NCBI GenBank assembly: GCA_017398105.1
Contig: JAFQHF010000035.1
Coordinates: 1 to 40,641 of the forward strand
Source of the DNA: Oscillospiraceae bacterium
GTDB taxonomy: Bacteria; Bacillota_A; Clostridia; Oscillospirales; Oscillospiraceae
Direction of reading: 5' to 3'
Length of the DNA stretch: 40,641 nt
Position numbers and translations under genes: made by a program. A model generated the notes under the pieces. That model had not been told where the DNA came from. It searched no databases and worked only from the letters and a program-made list of their open reading frames with translations. Below are positions 10,220 through 17,638 of the stretch, in pieces (within the stretch, counting starts at the first letter, position 1; each line of letters opens with the position of its first letter).

Positions 10220-10321
10220 TTAACTTAGAATTCCGGAAAATTGCAGCGTAAAAATGCACCTCGGCAGGGCAGCCCGTCCTGCTGCAGATTGGTACTATGC
10301 TGATAAGCATAACAATATTCT
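10220..10321. repeat. Short form of a repeat also found at 28062-28227
   Basis: Both copies start TTAACT, share GTAAAAATGCACC in the left arm, and end with GATAAGCATA and ATATTCT. Here the centre is only AGGGCAGCCCGTCCT; in the other copy the centre is a complete GTAGGG-family repeat. The rest of this 287-base gap (10089-10375) holds the Fur-family promoter region and a terminator. Confidence 0.65.
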
Positions 10322-10329
10322 AAAGCAGC

Positions 10330-10357
10330 AACAGGCGGAGCCGAAGCTCCGCCTGTT
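10330..10357 (-). terminator. Terminator of the ROK-like gene
   Basis: A 12-bp stem AACAGGCGGAGC/GCTCCGCCTGTT closed, on the minus strand, by a TTCG tetraloop. The T run after it is poor. Confidence 0.65.
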
Positions 10358-10375
10358 TGAATCCGGAATAGAAAA

Positions 10376-11755
10376 TTACTTTACCTTGGGCAGGGATGCA
10401 GCGGCAACGGCCTGACCGACACGGCGCATCTTTTCATCGGGCAGCGTGACGCAGCACTTTGCAGCCAGCTCGGGATACTCAGCAGCCAGGATGTCGTTGG
10501 TGACCTTCAGGATGGTGTCGCCGCCCTTGCCGGACATGACGCGGCCCATCAGCATGATGTAGTCCAGATCGTAGAACTGAGAGTACAGAACCACAGTATA
10601 GCCGAAGTAAGCACCGATGGTCTCGAAGATAGCCTGGGCTCTGGGGTCGTCAGCCTCCATCAGCTTCTGGACAGCCTTCAGCTTCTCAGCCAGGGACAGG
10701 CTCTCGTCCAGCTCGATGCCGGCAGCGGGGCACAGCTTGATAACAGCATCCTGGGAGAAGTACTTACAGCCAACGCCGAAGTCCAGAGACCACTCGTCCT
10801 GCATGGCGCCCTCCTGCAGGTCAACGGGAGCAAATGCCAGCTCGTTGATCCAGCCCAGAACATTCTGATCCTTGTCAACGTAGCCAACAGCCTCGGAGGT
10901 GCCCATGGCCAGGCCCATCATCTTGCCCTTGCCCAGGCCCATGGCACCGGCCAGAGCAGAAACGTCGCCGTCGTTGGCAACCACCAGAGGAACATCACCG
11001 ATGGCCGCAGCGGCGCGGGTGTAGATGGTCTTGACCTTATCCCAATTTTCTCTGGGAACCTTGATGAACAGGGATGCAACACGGGGCTCGTTGTCGATGT
11101 AGTCACCGGCGGAAGAAACACCGATGGCATCGACCCGGGGCATCTTGGAAGCGGCAGTCTTGAAAGCCTCCAGAATGTGGCCGTAGTGATAATCGGGGTC
11201 CTCGTTCAGCTTGGGGAACCAGATGACTTCCTCGGAGTAGACGCACTCACCGTCGATAACAGCGGAAACCTTGCGGTCAGAGCCGCCTGCATCGAAGCCG
11301 ATGCGGCAGCCGTCCATGTGGCCGCCCATGGGGACAGCGGTCTCATTGGCGGCAGGGCACTCTTCCAGGGGCAGATCGACGATCTCCAGAACCTTTTCAT
11401 ACAGCTGATCCACGAAGGTGAAGTCGAACTCACGCTCGCCGCCCGGCTTATAGGCAGCCTGGAGCTTCTTTGCCAGATCGGAACAGCCGCAGATGAAGAC
11501 CTTGAAGCCGCCGATGGACCACAGAAGGAACTTCACATAGCGCTCAACGTAACGGTAGTCAGCATCCTTCATTTCAGGGGTACCGTGGATGAAGGTCTTG
11601 TGGACGGAAACCTGGCCGTTGTCCCGCTCCACAGCGATGGCGATGGGCTGCTTTGCATCCTTCAGATAAGCGGCGCGCCAGACACCGAAGGGAATAAAGG
11701 TGGGGTCCAGCTTGGGAGCATGCTTCATTTCATAATTAACGCCTAAGTACTGCAT
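10376..11755 (-). CDS. ROK/ASKHA-like sugar kinase or ATPase-fold protein
   Basis: A 459-residue protein of the actin/hexokinase ATPase superfamily. An N-terminal extension of about 150 residues precedes the ATPase fold. The phosphate-1 loop is FDAGGSDRK (about residues 154-161), where ROK kinases usually have a DxGGT. Later come GVSSAGDYIDNEP, VVANDGDVSALAG (ROK-like ND motif) and LAMGTSEAVGYV (phosphate-2/adenosine region). The usual ROK zinc motif CxCGxxGC is not seen, so it is not a standard glucokinase. The start has GGAGGAA 6 bases upstream. Transcribed alone from its own promoter with its own terminator. The substrate is unknown; it could be a kinase or a 2-hydroxyacyl-activase-like ATPase. 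Confidence 0.75.
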   Translation of the reverse strand: MQYLGVNYEMKHAPKLDPTFIPFGVWRAAYLKDAKQPIAIAVERDNGQVSVHKTFIHGTPEMKDADYRYVERYVKFLLWSIGGFKVFICGCSDLAKKLQAAYKPGGEREFDFTFVDQLYEKVLEIVDLPLEECPAANETAVPMGGHMDGCRIGFDAGGSDRKVSAVIDGECVYSEEVIWFPKLNEDPDYHYGHILEAFKTAASKMPRVDAIGVSSAGDYIDNEPRVASLFIKVPRENWDKVKTIYTRAAAAIGDVPLVVANDGDVSALAGAMGLGKGKMMGLAMGTSEAVGYVDKDQNVLGWINELAFAPVDLQEGAMQDEWSLDFGVGCKYFSQDAVIKLCPAAGIELDESLSLAEKLKAVQKLMEADDPRAQAIFETIGAYFGYTVVLYSQFYDLDYIMLMGRVMSGKGGDTILKVTNDILAAEYPELAAKCCVTLPDEKMRRVGQAVAAASLPKVK

Positions 11756-11791
11756 GGGAAATTCCTCCTCATTATTTGTTATTGTGCTTCC

Positions 11792-11819
11792 ATTATAGCA
11801 CACATTGTCCAAGAGGCAA
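11792..11819 (-). promoter_or_regulatory. Promoter of the ROK-like gene
   Basis: On the minus strand TTGCCT (11814-11819), 16 bases, then TATAAT (11792-11797), with an extended TGTGC before the -10. Confidence 0.7.
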
Positions 11820-11920
11820 TAGCAGATTCTCGTTTTCTTTTGTCATTTTTACTATTAAAAAACAGGGCTTGTACCATTTTCGCTTTTAATTACTTCCTTC
11901 AAGCAAGCTGGCACCAAACA

Positions 11921-11950
11921 CACCTCCTGCGCATATACTGACAGGAGGTG
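11921..11950 (+). promoter_or_regulatory. Hairpin that covers the ribosome-binding site of the M14 peptidase
   Basis: CACCTCCTG (11921-11929) is a perfect 9-base inverted complement of CAGGAGGTG (11942-11950), which contains the Shine-Dalgarno site. A TATACT also lies in the 12-base loop. Confidence 0.6.
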
Positions 11951-11955
11951 ATTTT

Positions 11956-12888
11956 TTGTCCATCGTAAAAACTGACATACCCATGACCTCTGCCCTGTGC
12001 GAACAGACGGTCCGGCAGCTGACGCAGCGGTATCCGGCTCTGGAAGAGGAGGTTCTGACCACCACTGCCTACGGCCGACCGGTGCAGGCCCTGGAAATCG
12101 GCGACGGGGAACGGCAGGTGATCTTCTCCGCCGCCCACCACGCAAATGAGTGGATCACCGCCACGGTGCTGCTGAAATTCCTTGAGGAGCTGGCAGATGC
12201 CGCCGAAAAGGGCGGGAAGCTCTGGGGTGTGGAGGCCCGGACCATCCTGAAGGCCGCCACCATCCGTGCCGTTCCCATGGTGGACCCGGACGGGGTGGAT
12301 CTGGTCACGGGAGCCATCCGTCCCACGGAGCCGGAATATACCGCCGCCCGGCAGATCGCCGGGAATTTCCCCGATATCCCCTTCCCGGATGGCTGGAAGG
12401 CCAATCTGCTGGGGGTGGATCTGAACCTGCAGTATCCCGCCGGCTGGCTGATCGCCCGGGAGATCAAGTTCGGTCAGGGCTTCGACCGTCCCGCGCCCCG
12501 GGATTTTGTGGGCCGGGCACCGCTGAGTCAGCGGGAATCACGGGCTCTGGCAGACTACACAGAGGATGCAGAACCGGAGCTGGCACTGGCCCTGCACACC
12601 CAGGGGAAGGTGATCTACTGGCAGTTCCGGGATTATCAGGTGCCCGGAGCCCGGGCTCTGGCAGAGGAATTTGCCCGGGTCAGCGGCTACGCCCTGGAGG
12701 ATACCCCCTATGAATCCAGCTTTGCCGGGTATAAGGACTGGTTCATCCAGCGCTGGCAAAGGCCCGGCTTCACCATCGAATGCGGCAGCGGAGAGAATCC
12801 GCTCCCCCTGACCCAGTTTGACGAAATCTACCGGGATGTGCTGGGTATTCTGGTGACGGCTGCCCTGGGACTGCGGGAGAAGCACTGA
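11956..12888 (+). CDS. M14-family zinc carboxypeptidase (gamma-D-glutamyl peptidase-like)
   Basis: A 310-residue metallopeptidase. The zinc site is intact: HHANEW gives the HxxE pair near residue 61, and the third ligand is His in ALALHTQGK (about residue 214). The general base is probably Glu in FTIECGSGENPLP near residue 275. LGVDLNLQYPAGW is the substrate-cleft segment of the bacterial murein-peptide branch (MpaA and endopeptidase I types), so cleavage of peptidoglycan peptides is likely. No signal peptide is evident, suggesting cytoplasmic muropeptide recycling. The TTG start is chosen because GGAGGTGA lies about 5 bases before it; the next ATG is 27 bases in and lacks a site. The Shine-Dalgarno sequence is inside a hairpin. 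Confidence 0.85.
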   Translation: MSIVKTDIPMTSALCEQTVRQLTQRYPALEEEVLTTTAYGRPVQALEIGDGERQVIFSAAHHANEWITATVLLKFLEELADAAEKGGKLWGVEARTILKAATIRAVPMVDPDGVDLVTGAIRPTEPEYTAARQIAGNFPDIPFPDGWKANLLGVDLNLQYPAGWLIAREIKFGQGFDRPAPRDFVGRAPLSQRESRALADYTEDAEPELALALHTQGKVIYWQFRDYQVPGARALAEEFARVSGYALEDTPYESSFAGYKDWFIQRWQRPGFTIECGSGENPLPLTQFDEIYRDVLGILVTAALGLREKH

Positions 12889-12891
12889 AAC

Positions 12892-13003
12892 GTAGGGGCG
12901 GATTTTCAATCCGCCCTGAACGCAACGATCCCTAACCGGCTGCGTATATACAGGGCTGTTCCATGAATGAACGGTTAGGGGAGGATTGAAAATCCTCCCC
13001 TAC
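12892..13003. repeat. GTAGGG-family palindromic repeat
   Basis: Left end hairpin GGCGGATTTTCAATCCGCC, right end GGAGGATTGAAAATCCTCC, with inverted CCCTAACCG/CGGTTAGGG arms inside. The remaining gap to 13300 is AT-rich, with no gene seen. Confidence 0.8.
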
Positions 13004-13310
13004 AGGGTACATCTACCGATATGGAAATCATGTTAAAAAATTTCCTTTTCTCCGAAAATATTACACAAAAGTCATGAAACTGACCTACAGAAAGTTTCGA
13101 AATGTCCGAGTTCTTCGGTGTGGTTTCGAATAATATCATAATTATTTATAACGGTCATGTGACCATATAATACAATCTAAAAGCCACACAAATCATACTA
13201 TCGATACAATTGCACCGACTTCATGCAAAACGGAAAAGATTCTCTTGTTTTCCTTCCAAAAGTGTTTCTAATTTGTGAATTTTGACTGTAAAGTGTCCAT
13301 TTTTGCGTAT

Positions 13311-13326
13311 TTCGTCAATTGACGAA
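13311..13326. promoter_or_regulatory. Perfect 16-base palindrome over the -35 box of the NfeD-SPFH operon
   Basis: TTCGTCAATTGACGAA is self-complementary and contains the -35 hexamer TTGACG. Likely an operator; the binding protein is unknown. Confidence 0.6.
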
Positions 13327-13347
13327 GCTTTCGTATTCTGCTATTAT
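13319..13347 (+). promoter_or_regulatory. Promoter of the NfeD-SPFH operon
   Basis: TTGACG (13319-13324), 17 bases, TATTAT (13342-13347). A second palindrome, GTGAACGTTCAC (13371-13382), follows in the untranslated leader. Confidence 0.75.
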
Positions 13348-13401
13348 ATAGTCACAACCCAATCAAAGAAGTGAACGTTCACGAAAGGAGGCTATACTAT
13401 A

Positions 13402-13854
13402 ATGAATTGGGATGCAATAATTTGGCTTATTTTAATGGTGGTGTTCCTGGCAGCGGAAGCGGCTACGGTGACGCTGGTGTCCCTGTGGTTCGCGGCCGGT
13501 TCCCTGGCAGCCATGATCGTGAGCCTCCTGGGAGGCAAGATCTGGCTTCAGCTGACTGTGGCCGTAGCGGTATCCGCGGTGGCGCTGACCGCTCTGCGCC
13601 CCCTGGTCCGGAAGTTCATCACCCCGAAGCTCACCGCCACCAACGTGGACTCCGTCATCGGTTCCCAGGGCCGTGTTACCATAGCCATTGACAACGTGGC
13701 CGCAGCGGGACAGGTAAAGCTGGGTGCTATGGTCTGGACCGCCCGCAGCACCACAGGCCAGCCCATTCCCGAAGGAACACTGGTGAAGGTGGACAAGATT
13801 GAAGGCGTGAAGGCCTTCGTCACACCTGTAGAAATTCCCGCAAATGTATCATAA
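13402..13854 (+). CDS. NfeD-family membrane protein
   Basis: A 150-residue short-form NfeD protein. Two or three hydrophobic segments fill about residues 5-62 (WLILMVVFLAAEA, then the LWFAAGSLAAMIVSLLG and LTVAVAVSAVAL helices). The C-terminal part (about 80-145) is the OB-fold domain, seen in GSQGRVTIAI and GTLVKVDKIEGVKAFV. NfeD proteins are partners of SPFH/stomatin proteins, and such a gene follows after 18 bases, so the two should form a membrane microdomain complex. AAAGGAGG precedes the start by 10 bases. Molecular function beyond this partnership is not known. Confidence 0.9.
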   Translation: MNWDAIIWLILMVVFLAAEAATVTLVSLWFAAGSLAAMIVSLLGGKIWLQLTVAVAVSAVALTALRPLVRKFITPKLTATNVDSVIGSQGRVTIAIDNVAAAGQVKLGAMVWTARSTTGQPIPEGTLVKVDKIEGVKAFVTPVEIPANVS

Positions 13855-13872
13855 TAACAGGAGGTAAATTTT

Positions 13873-14790
13873 ATGTGGATCTTTGTTTTAGTTGTTGTTC
13901 TGATCGCGCTGGTCATTATCGTGACCAACATCGCCGTTGTCCAGCAGTCCCGGGCTTATGTCATTGAGCGTCTGGGTGCCTTCCACAGTGTGTGGGGCGT
14001 GGGCCTGCACATGAAGATTCCCTTCATTGACCGCATCGCCCGCCGCGTGAGCCTGAAGGAGCAGGTTCTGGACTATCCCCCTCAGCCCGTGATCACCAAG
14101 GATAACGTCACCATGCAGATCGATACCGTGGTCTACTTCCAGATCACCGACCCCAAGCTGTACGCCTACGGTGTGGAGCAGCCCATGGCCGCCATGGAGA
14201 CCCTGACCGCCACCACCCTGCGTAACATCATCGGCGACCTGGAGCTGGATCAGACCCTGACCTCCCGCGACGTGGTCAACACCAAGATGCGCGCCATCCT
14301 GGACGAAGCCACCGACCCCTGGGGCATCAAGGTCAACCGTGTGGAGCTGAAGAACATTCTGCCTCCCCAGGACATCCAGAACTCCATGGAAAAGCAGATG
14401 AAGGCCGAGCGTGACCGCCGTCAGGCCATCCTGCAGGCCGAAGGCCAGAAGAAGTCCGCCATTCTGATCGCCGAAGGTGAGAAGGAATCCGCCATTCTCC
14501 GGGCCAGTGCCGAAAAGGAAGCCGCCATTCTGAAGGCGGAAGCCGAAAAGCAGGCTGCCATCCTGAAGGCTGACGGCGAAGCCGAAGCCATCCGCAAGGT
14601 GCAGCAGGCCCTGGCCGACTCCCTGGCCATGCTGAACGAGAAGGCCCCCAACGACCAGGTCATCAAGCTGAAGTCCATCGAGGCCATGGAAAAGGTCGCC
14701 AACGGACAGGCCACCAAGATCATCATTCCCAGCGAAATGCAGGGTCTGGTGGGCATGGCCAGCGGCATCGTGGAAGGTGTCAAGGAATAA
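13873..14790 (+). CDS. SPFH/Band 7 protein (stomatin/paraslipin-like)
   Basis: A 305-residue membrane-anchored scaffolding protein. Residues 1-22 form the N-terminal anchor (FVLVVVLIALVIIVTNI). The SPFH domain follows, with VQQSRAYVIERLGAFHSVW at its start and PPQPVITKDNVTMQIDTVVYF in the middle. From about residue 170 a long Ala/Glu/Lys coiled coil repeats AILxAEGEKESAIL-type heptads and should drive oligomerisation. The end is a Gly-rich hydrophobic tail. The layout matches the slipin branch that pairs with NfeD. It follows nfeD by 18 bases with AGGAGGT before the ATG. A strong terminator follows. Used in membrane organisation and stress response in relatives. Confidence 0.92.
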   Translation: MWIFVLVVVLIALVIIVTNIAVVQQSRAYVIERLGAFHSVWGVGLHMKIPFIDRIARRVSLKEQVLDYPPQPVITKDNVTMQIDTVVYFQITDPKLYAYGVEQPMAAMETLTATTLRNIIGDLELDQTLTSRDVVNTKMRAILDEATDPWGIKVNRVELKNILPPQDIQNSMEKQMKAERDRRQAILQAEGQKKSAILIAEGEKESAILRASAEKEAAILKAEAEKQAAILKADGEAEAIRKVQQALADSLAMLNEKAPNDQVIKLKSIEAMEKVANGQATKIIIPSEMQGLVGMASGIVEGVKE

Positions 14791-14797
14791 ACAGCGA

Positions 14798-14829
14798 TGT
14801 CCCCCGGTTCCATCCGGGGGACAATTTTT
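14798..14829 (+). terminator. Terminator of the NfeD-SPFH operon
   Basis: 10-bp stem TGTCCCCCGG/CCGGGGGACA with loop TTCCAT, then ATTTTT. Confidence 0.9.
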
Positions 14830-14870
14830 AAAAGATCAGGATTCTGCCGACAATTTTCGAAAAAAAGGGA

Positions 14871-14899
14871 TTGCCAAAACGAAAAATCCATGCTATAAT
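14871..14899 (+). promoter_or_regulatory. Promoter of the tRNA pair
   Basis: TTGCCA (14871-14876), 17 bases, TATAAT (14894-14899), with TGC before the -10. Confidence 0.8.
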
Positions 14900-14934
14900 G
14901 CCCAGTGTGTCCGACAAAGGGCGCCACTCCACAT

Positions 14935-15009
14935 TGGGATGTCGCCAAGCGGTAAGGCACCAGACTTTGACTCTGGCATTCGTAGGTTCGAATCCTGCCA
15001 TCCCAGCCA
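14935..15009 (+). tRNA. tRNA-Gln (anticodon TTG)
   Basis: 75 bases including an encoded CCA. Acceptor stem TGGGATG/CATCCCA, anticodon stem CCAGA/TCTGG around loop CTTTGAC, and T-loop GGTTCGAATCC. Cotranscribed with tRNA-Lys. Confidence 0.96.
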
Positions 15010-15024
15010 AGTTTCCTTTCATAT

Positions 15025-15100
15025 GGTTCGCTAGCTCAGTTGGTAGAGCAACGCCCTTTTAAGGCGTGGGTCCAGGGTTCGAGCCCCTGGCGAGCCACCA
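15025..15100 (+). tRNA. tRNA-Lys (anticodon TTT)
   Basis: 76 bases including CCA. Acceptor GGTTCGC/GCGAGCC (one G-U pair), D arm AGCTCAGTTGGTAGAGC, anticodon stem ACGCC/GGCGT around CTTTTAA, T arm CCAGGGTTCGAGCCCCTGG. Confidence 0.96.
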
Positions 15101-15134
15101 AAAATCCCGAATGCTTACGCATTCGGGATTTTTG
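15101..15134 (+). terminator. Terminator of the tRNA pair
   Basis: 14-bp stem AAAATCCCGAATGC/GCATTCGGGATTTT with a TTAC loop, starting directly after the tRNA-Lys CCA. Confidence 0.9.
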
Positions 15135-15216
15135 CTTATTCTCGTTTTCTCTTCACGTTTCCCTCAAAACGCATTCGGAATTTTGGGAAGTAACAAAAAC
15201 TGAGTATCCCATATTT

Positions 15217-15244
15217 GTAGGGCGGGGTCATGACCCCGCCCTGC
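15217..15244. repeat. GTAGGG-family repeat, solo end hairpin
   Basis: A single palindrome GGGCGGGGTCATGACCCCGCCC next to the stop of the anti-sigma gene. Confidence 0.7.
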
Positions 15245-15255
15245 ATTGATTCCTG

Positions 15256-16260
15256 TCACGAAAAATCCACCGGATACTCCGTACCGCAGAAGATCAGGGC
15301 CGCGATGTTCTCCAGCGGAATGGGTTCGTCCCACATGGCCCGGTAGGTGCCCTTGTAGGTAGGCTCGTCTGATTTTCCGTGAGCACCCTGTCCGCAGTCT
15401 TCAATGGCAATAACCGTTCCGTCCTTCAGCTTCAGTGACAGTTCAAACCGCTTCAGATTTCGGGACATGATCTCTTCTTCGGAAGCCCCCTCCTTCAGGG
15501 GTTCCTTTCCGTATCCGGGATTGGGAACCGTCAGTTTCATGTGGATACCAACAGGAGAAATTTCGACATGGTGTACCGTAAACTGATCTCCCGTGCTGTT
15601 GACCACTTTCAGATTGCCCACAGAGAATTTCCGGCTGTTGACCCGGTAGCGGACGGTGAAGCTAACATTCCAGAAACCCTCCTGCCACATGGTTTCCTCA
15701 CCGGTTTCTGCATCCCGGATCATCAGATCGGAAAAGACCGCAGTGGCCTTGCGGCGGAAAAGGAACAGCTTTCCATTGCTTTCGGAGGTTTCCACAATAG
15801 ACAGCACCCTCCTGTCTTCGCTCATTTCCTGCCCGATCACGCTACTTCCGCCGCCTGCCAGCAGCCTGGCTCCATTTGGCTGCCGGAAGCAAAGCCCCTC
15901 CGGCAGCTCCCCGCCGTCAGCCCGGCGCAGGGTGTAGACGATGCCGATGTTGTACCGGTCACCGATAACGGCATCGGCAGACAGGGTATAGCCCGCCACC
16001 GTGGTCTCCGCCCCGATGGGCACGCCCACGCTGTCCACCAGCGCCGTCTGAGCGTTACCGTACAGGGGCGCCAGCAGATTGCTGATATACCCGGTGCTGA
16101 CCTCCGCACTGACGGGTACCGCCAGCAGAAGCACCGCAAGGCAGGCCGCAGTCAGCTGCCGCAGCAGCCGTCTTTTGGGCCGGAGGGGAATGGCCTGCGC
16201 ATCCAGAAGAATGTCCTCCCGGATCTCTCCGATGGCTGCGAACAGCAGTTCTTCATTCAT
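15256..16260 (-). CDS. DUF4179-type membrane protein, probable anti-sigma factor
   Basis: A 334-residue single-pass membrane protein. The N-terminal 30 residues (MNEELLFAAIGEIREDILLD) form the short cytoplasmic part expected to bind the sigma factor. One transmembrane helix follows (about 35-52, LTAACLAVLLLAVPVSA). The extracellular part has the NLLAPLYGNAQTALVDSVG and SADAVIGDRYNIGIVYTL segments typical of DUF4179 proteins. The gene overlaps the ECF sigma gene by 8 bases, which is the usual arrangement of a sigma/anti-sigma pair. The signal sensed outside is unknown. The anti-sigma role is inferred from layout and context. Confidence 0.78.
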   Translation of the reverse strand: MNEELLFAAIGEIREDILLDAQAIPLRPKRRLLRQLTAACLAVLLLAVPVSAEVSTGYISNLLAPLYGNAQTALVDSVGVPIGAETTVAGYTLSADAVIGDRYNIGIVYTLRRADGGELPEGLCFRQPNGARLLAGGGSSVIGQEMSEDRRVLSIVETSESNGKLFLFRRKATAVFSDLMIRDAETGEETMWQEGFWNVSFTVRYRVNSRKFSVGNLKVVNSTGDQFTVHHVEISPVGIHMKLTVPNPGYGKEPLKEGASEEEIMSRNLKRFELSLKLKDGTVIAIEDCGQGAHGKSDEPTYKGTYRAMWDEPIPLENIAALIFCGTEYPVDFS

Positions 16261-16816
16261 AGCAGTATCCCTCCTTCTGCAGGTGCGCCTTCAGTTTCTT
16301 TCGTGTCCGGTGGAGCATGGTCTCCACCTTGCTTTTGCTGAACCCAAACCGGCGGCAGATGTCTCCAATGGGTTCCACATAAAAGTACCGCCGGACGAAG
16401 ACCCGCCGCTCCGTTTCCGGAAGGGCCAGCAAAAAAGTATTGATGCTGCAGGCCAGTTCTTCCGCCGTGACCTGCTCCTCCGGAGTATGCCCGGAAGGGA
16501 TGCACTGTCCCAGTTCCTCCAGGGACAGCGTCACATCTCCCCCGCCCCGCTTTTGGGCATCCCGGCCCCGCCAGACCTTCATGCAGATCCTCCGGGCCAG
16601 CTTGGCAAGGTAGGTGCCCAGGTTTTCCGGCGCATGGGGCGGAATGCTGTCCCAGGCCGCCTGATAGGTGTCGTTGAGGCATTCCTCCGTATCCCGCGCA
16701 TCGCTGAGGATTCGCATGGCAATGGCCGTCAGGTAGCTGCCGTATTTTTTCGCCGTCTGTTCAATGGCAGCCTCCTGCCGCGCCCAGTACAGCGCAACGA
16801 TGTCCCGATCCTCCAC
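16253..16816 (-). CDS. RNA polymerase sigma factor, ECF-type sigma-70
   Basis: A 187-residue sigma factor. Region 2 is seen in AMRILSDARDTEECLNDTYQAAWDSIPP (about 37-64) with NLGTYLAKLARRICM following, and region 4 in LPETERRVFVRRYFYVEPIGDICRRFGFSKSKVETMLHRTRKKLKAHL near the C-terminus. Region 3 is absent, as in ECF sigmas. I prefer the GTG giving MEDRDIVALYW because AAAGGGGG is about 8 bases upstream; a GTG 9 bases earlier abuts that site. It directs transcription of a small regulon in response to the downstream-encoded anti-sigma. Its own promoter is sigma-A-like. Confidence 0.9.
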   Translation of the reverse strand: MEDRDIVALYWARQEAAIEQTAKKYGSYLTAIAMRILSDARDTEECLNDTYQAAWDSIPPHAPENLGTYLAKLARRICMKVWRGRDAQKRGGGDVTLSLEELGQCIPSGHTPEEQVTAEELACSINTFLLALPETERRVFVRRYFYVEPIGDICRRFGFSKSKVETMLHRTRKKLKAHLQKEGYCYE

Positions 16817-16872
16817 CTGCAGCACCCCCTTTCTGTCTACCTATCTACTGCCGAAAATTTCACATTGCTTGC

Positions 16873-16902
16873 AGTATAGCACAGATTTTTTCTGTCCGTC
16901 AA
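16873..16902 (-). promoter_or_regulatory. Promoter of the sigma/anti-sigma operon
   Basis: On the minus strand TTGACG (16897-16902), 18 bases, TATACT (16873-16878). The spacer holds an inverted GACAGA/TCTGT repeat that could be an operator. Confidence 0.65.
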
Positions 16903-16934
16903 ATAATCGTTGTCGGCACAGGGATCAACCAGTC

Positions 16935-16963
16935 GTAGGGGCGGATTTCCAATCCGCCCCTAC
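16935..16963. repeat. GTAGGG-family repeat, solo end hairpin
   Basis: GTAGGGGCGGATTTCC and its inverse AATCCGCCCCTAC, a single 29-base palindrome. Confidence 0.7.
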
Positions 16964-17034
16964 AATGAATGATTGTTACTTGTGCGCGAAACGATACCTT
17001 GCGCCCTACAGATAGCAATTTGGTAAACGATACG

Positions 17035-17508
17035 CTATCTTCCCGTCCCTGATTTTTCCTCCTGCGCGGTCCGGCCCAGAAGGCCTGCCAGGATGGCGCA
17101 GTGCTCAGCCTCCCGGTCTGCCAGACGGCGAAAGACCACGCCGAATTCGATGCCGGCCGACCGGGCCATGTATTCCGTCATGCTGCGGCGGCTGCGGTGG
17201 TAGCATTTTTCCAGCAGTCTCACGACCGGCTCCCTGGTGGGCTGCCAGAGCTTCAGCAGTTCTTCTCCCCGTCCGGACAGCAGACCGATCCCCCGCAGGC
17301 AGGCAATGGTCTCCATCTGCCCCTGGTAAAGAAGCATTGCCCGCTCCCTTGTTTTTCCGGTCAGGGCCGCAGTCAGGTAGCGGTAAGCCCCCGCCTGCTC
17401 CATGGCCTCCCGGAGCAGGGGGCGAAGATCCTCCGCAGCTTCCGTCTCCGGCCCTGCGAACACCCGCTGCCAGACCTGCTGCTCACCATCGCGTGCATGT
17501 TTTTCCAT
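17035..17508 (-). CDS. Small ferritin-like protein, function unknown
   Basis: A 157-residue, mostly helical protein. I do not recognise a named family with certainty. The helices carry carboxylate/His patterns of the ferritin-like fold: YQGQMETIACLRGI in the middle, and IEFGVVFRRLADREAEHCAIL near the end, including an ExxH. That suggests a di-iron or degenerate four-helix bundle related to rubrerythrin. The start ATG has AAGGAGG 7 bases upstream; frames further upstream run into the lexA promoter region and are not used. It is divergent from lexA with 124 bases between starts, so SOS control of both is possible. Confidence 0.6.
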   Translation of the reverse strand: MEKHARDGEQQVWQRVFAGPETEAAEDLRPLLREAMEQAGAYRYLTAALTGKTRERAMLLYQGQMETIACLRGIGLLSGRGEELLKLWQPTREPVVRLLEKCYHRSRRSMTEYMARSAGIEFGVVFRRLADREAEHCAILAGLLGRTAQEEKSGTGR

Positions 17509-17580
17509 CCTCATCCCTCCTTCTGTTCCAGTATAGTCCGGCAGCATGGTTTTTTTGCGAAAGTTTTTTCGAAAAACCAC

Positions 17581-17609
17581 TTTTCTTTTTCGAATGTATG
17601 TGCTATAAT
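17581..17609 (+). promoter_or_regulatory. lexA promoter with candidate LexA box
   Basis: Extended -10 TGCTATAAT (-10 hexamer 17604-17609) and a weak -35 TTTTCT. CGAATGTATGTGCT at 17591-17604 matches the Gram-positive box CGAACATATGTTCG at 10 of 14 positions and would block the promoter, as expected for autoregulation. Confidence 0.5.
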
Positions 17610-17638
17610 GTAAAAAATTATCCGGAGGAGGAATGAAT

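Noticed and set aside
10376..11755. Glucokinase assignment for the ROK-like protein
   Set aside because: The ROK zinc motif is missing, the phosphate loop is atypical and there is a long N-terminal extension.
13007..13300. A hidden gene or RNA in the AT-rich gap before nfeD
   Set aside because: No frame with a start site and no convincing structure; only a weak TATAAT at 13166-13171 and two TTCGAA words.
13371..13382. LexA box in the leader of the NfeD gene
   Set aside because: GTGAACGTTCAC lacks the four-base spacer of the Gram-positive LexA site CGAAC-N4-GTTCG.
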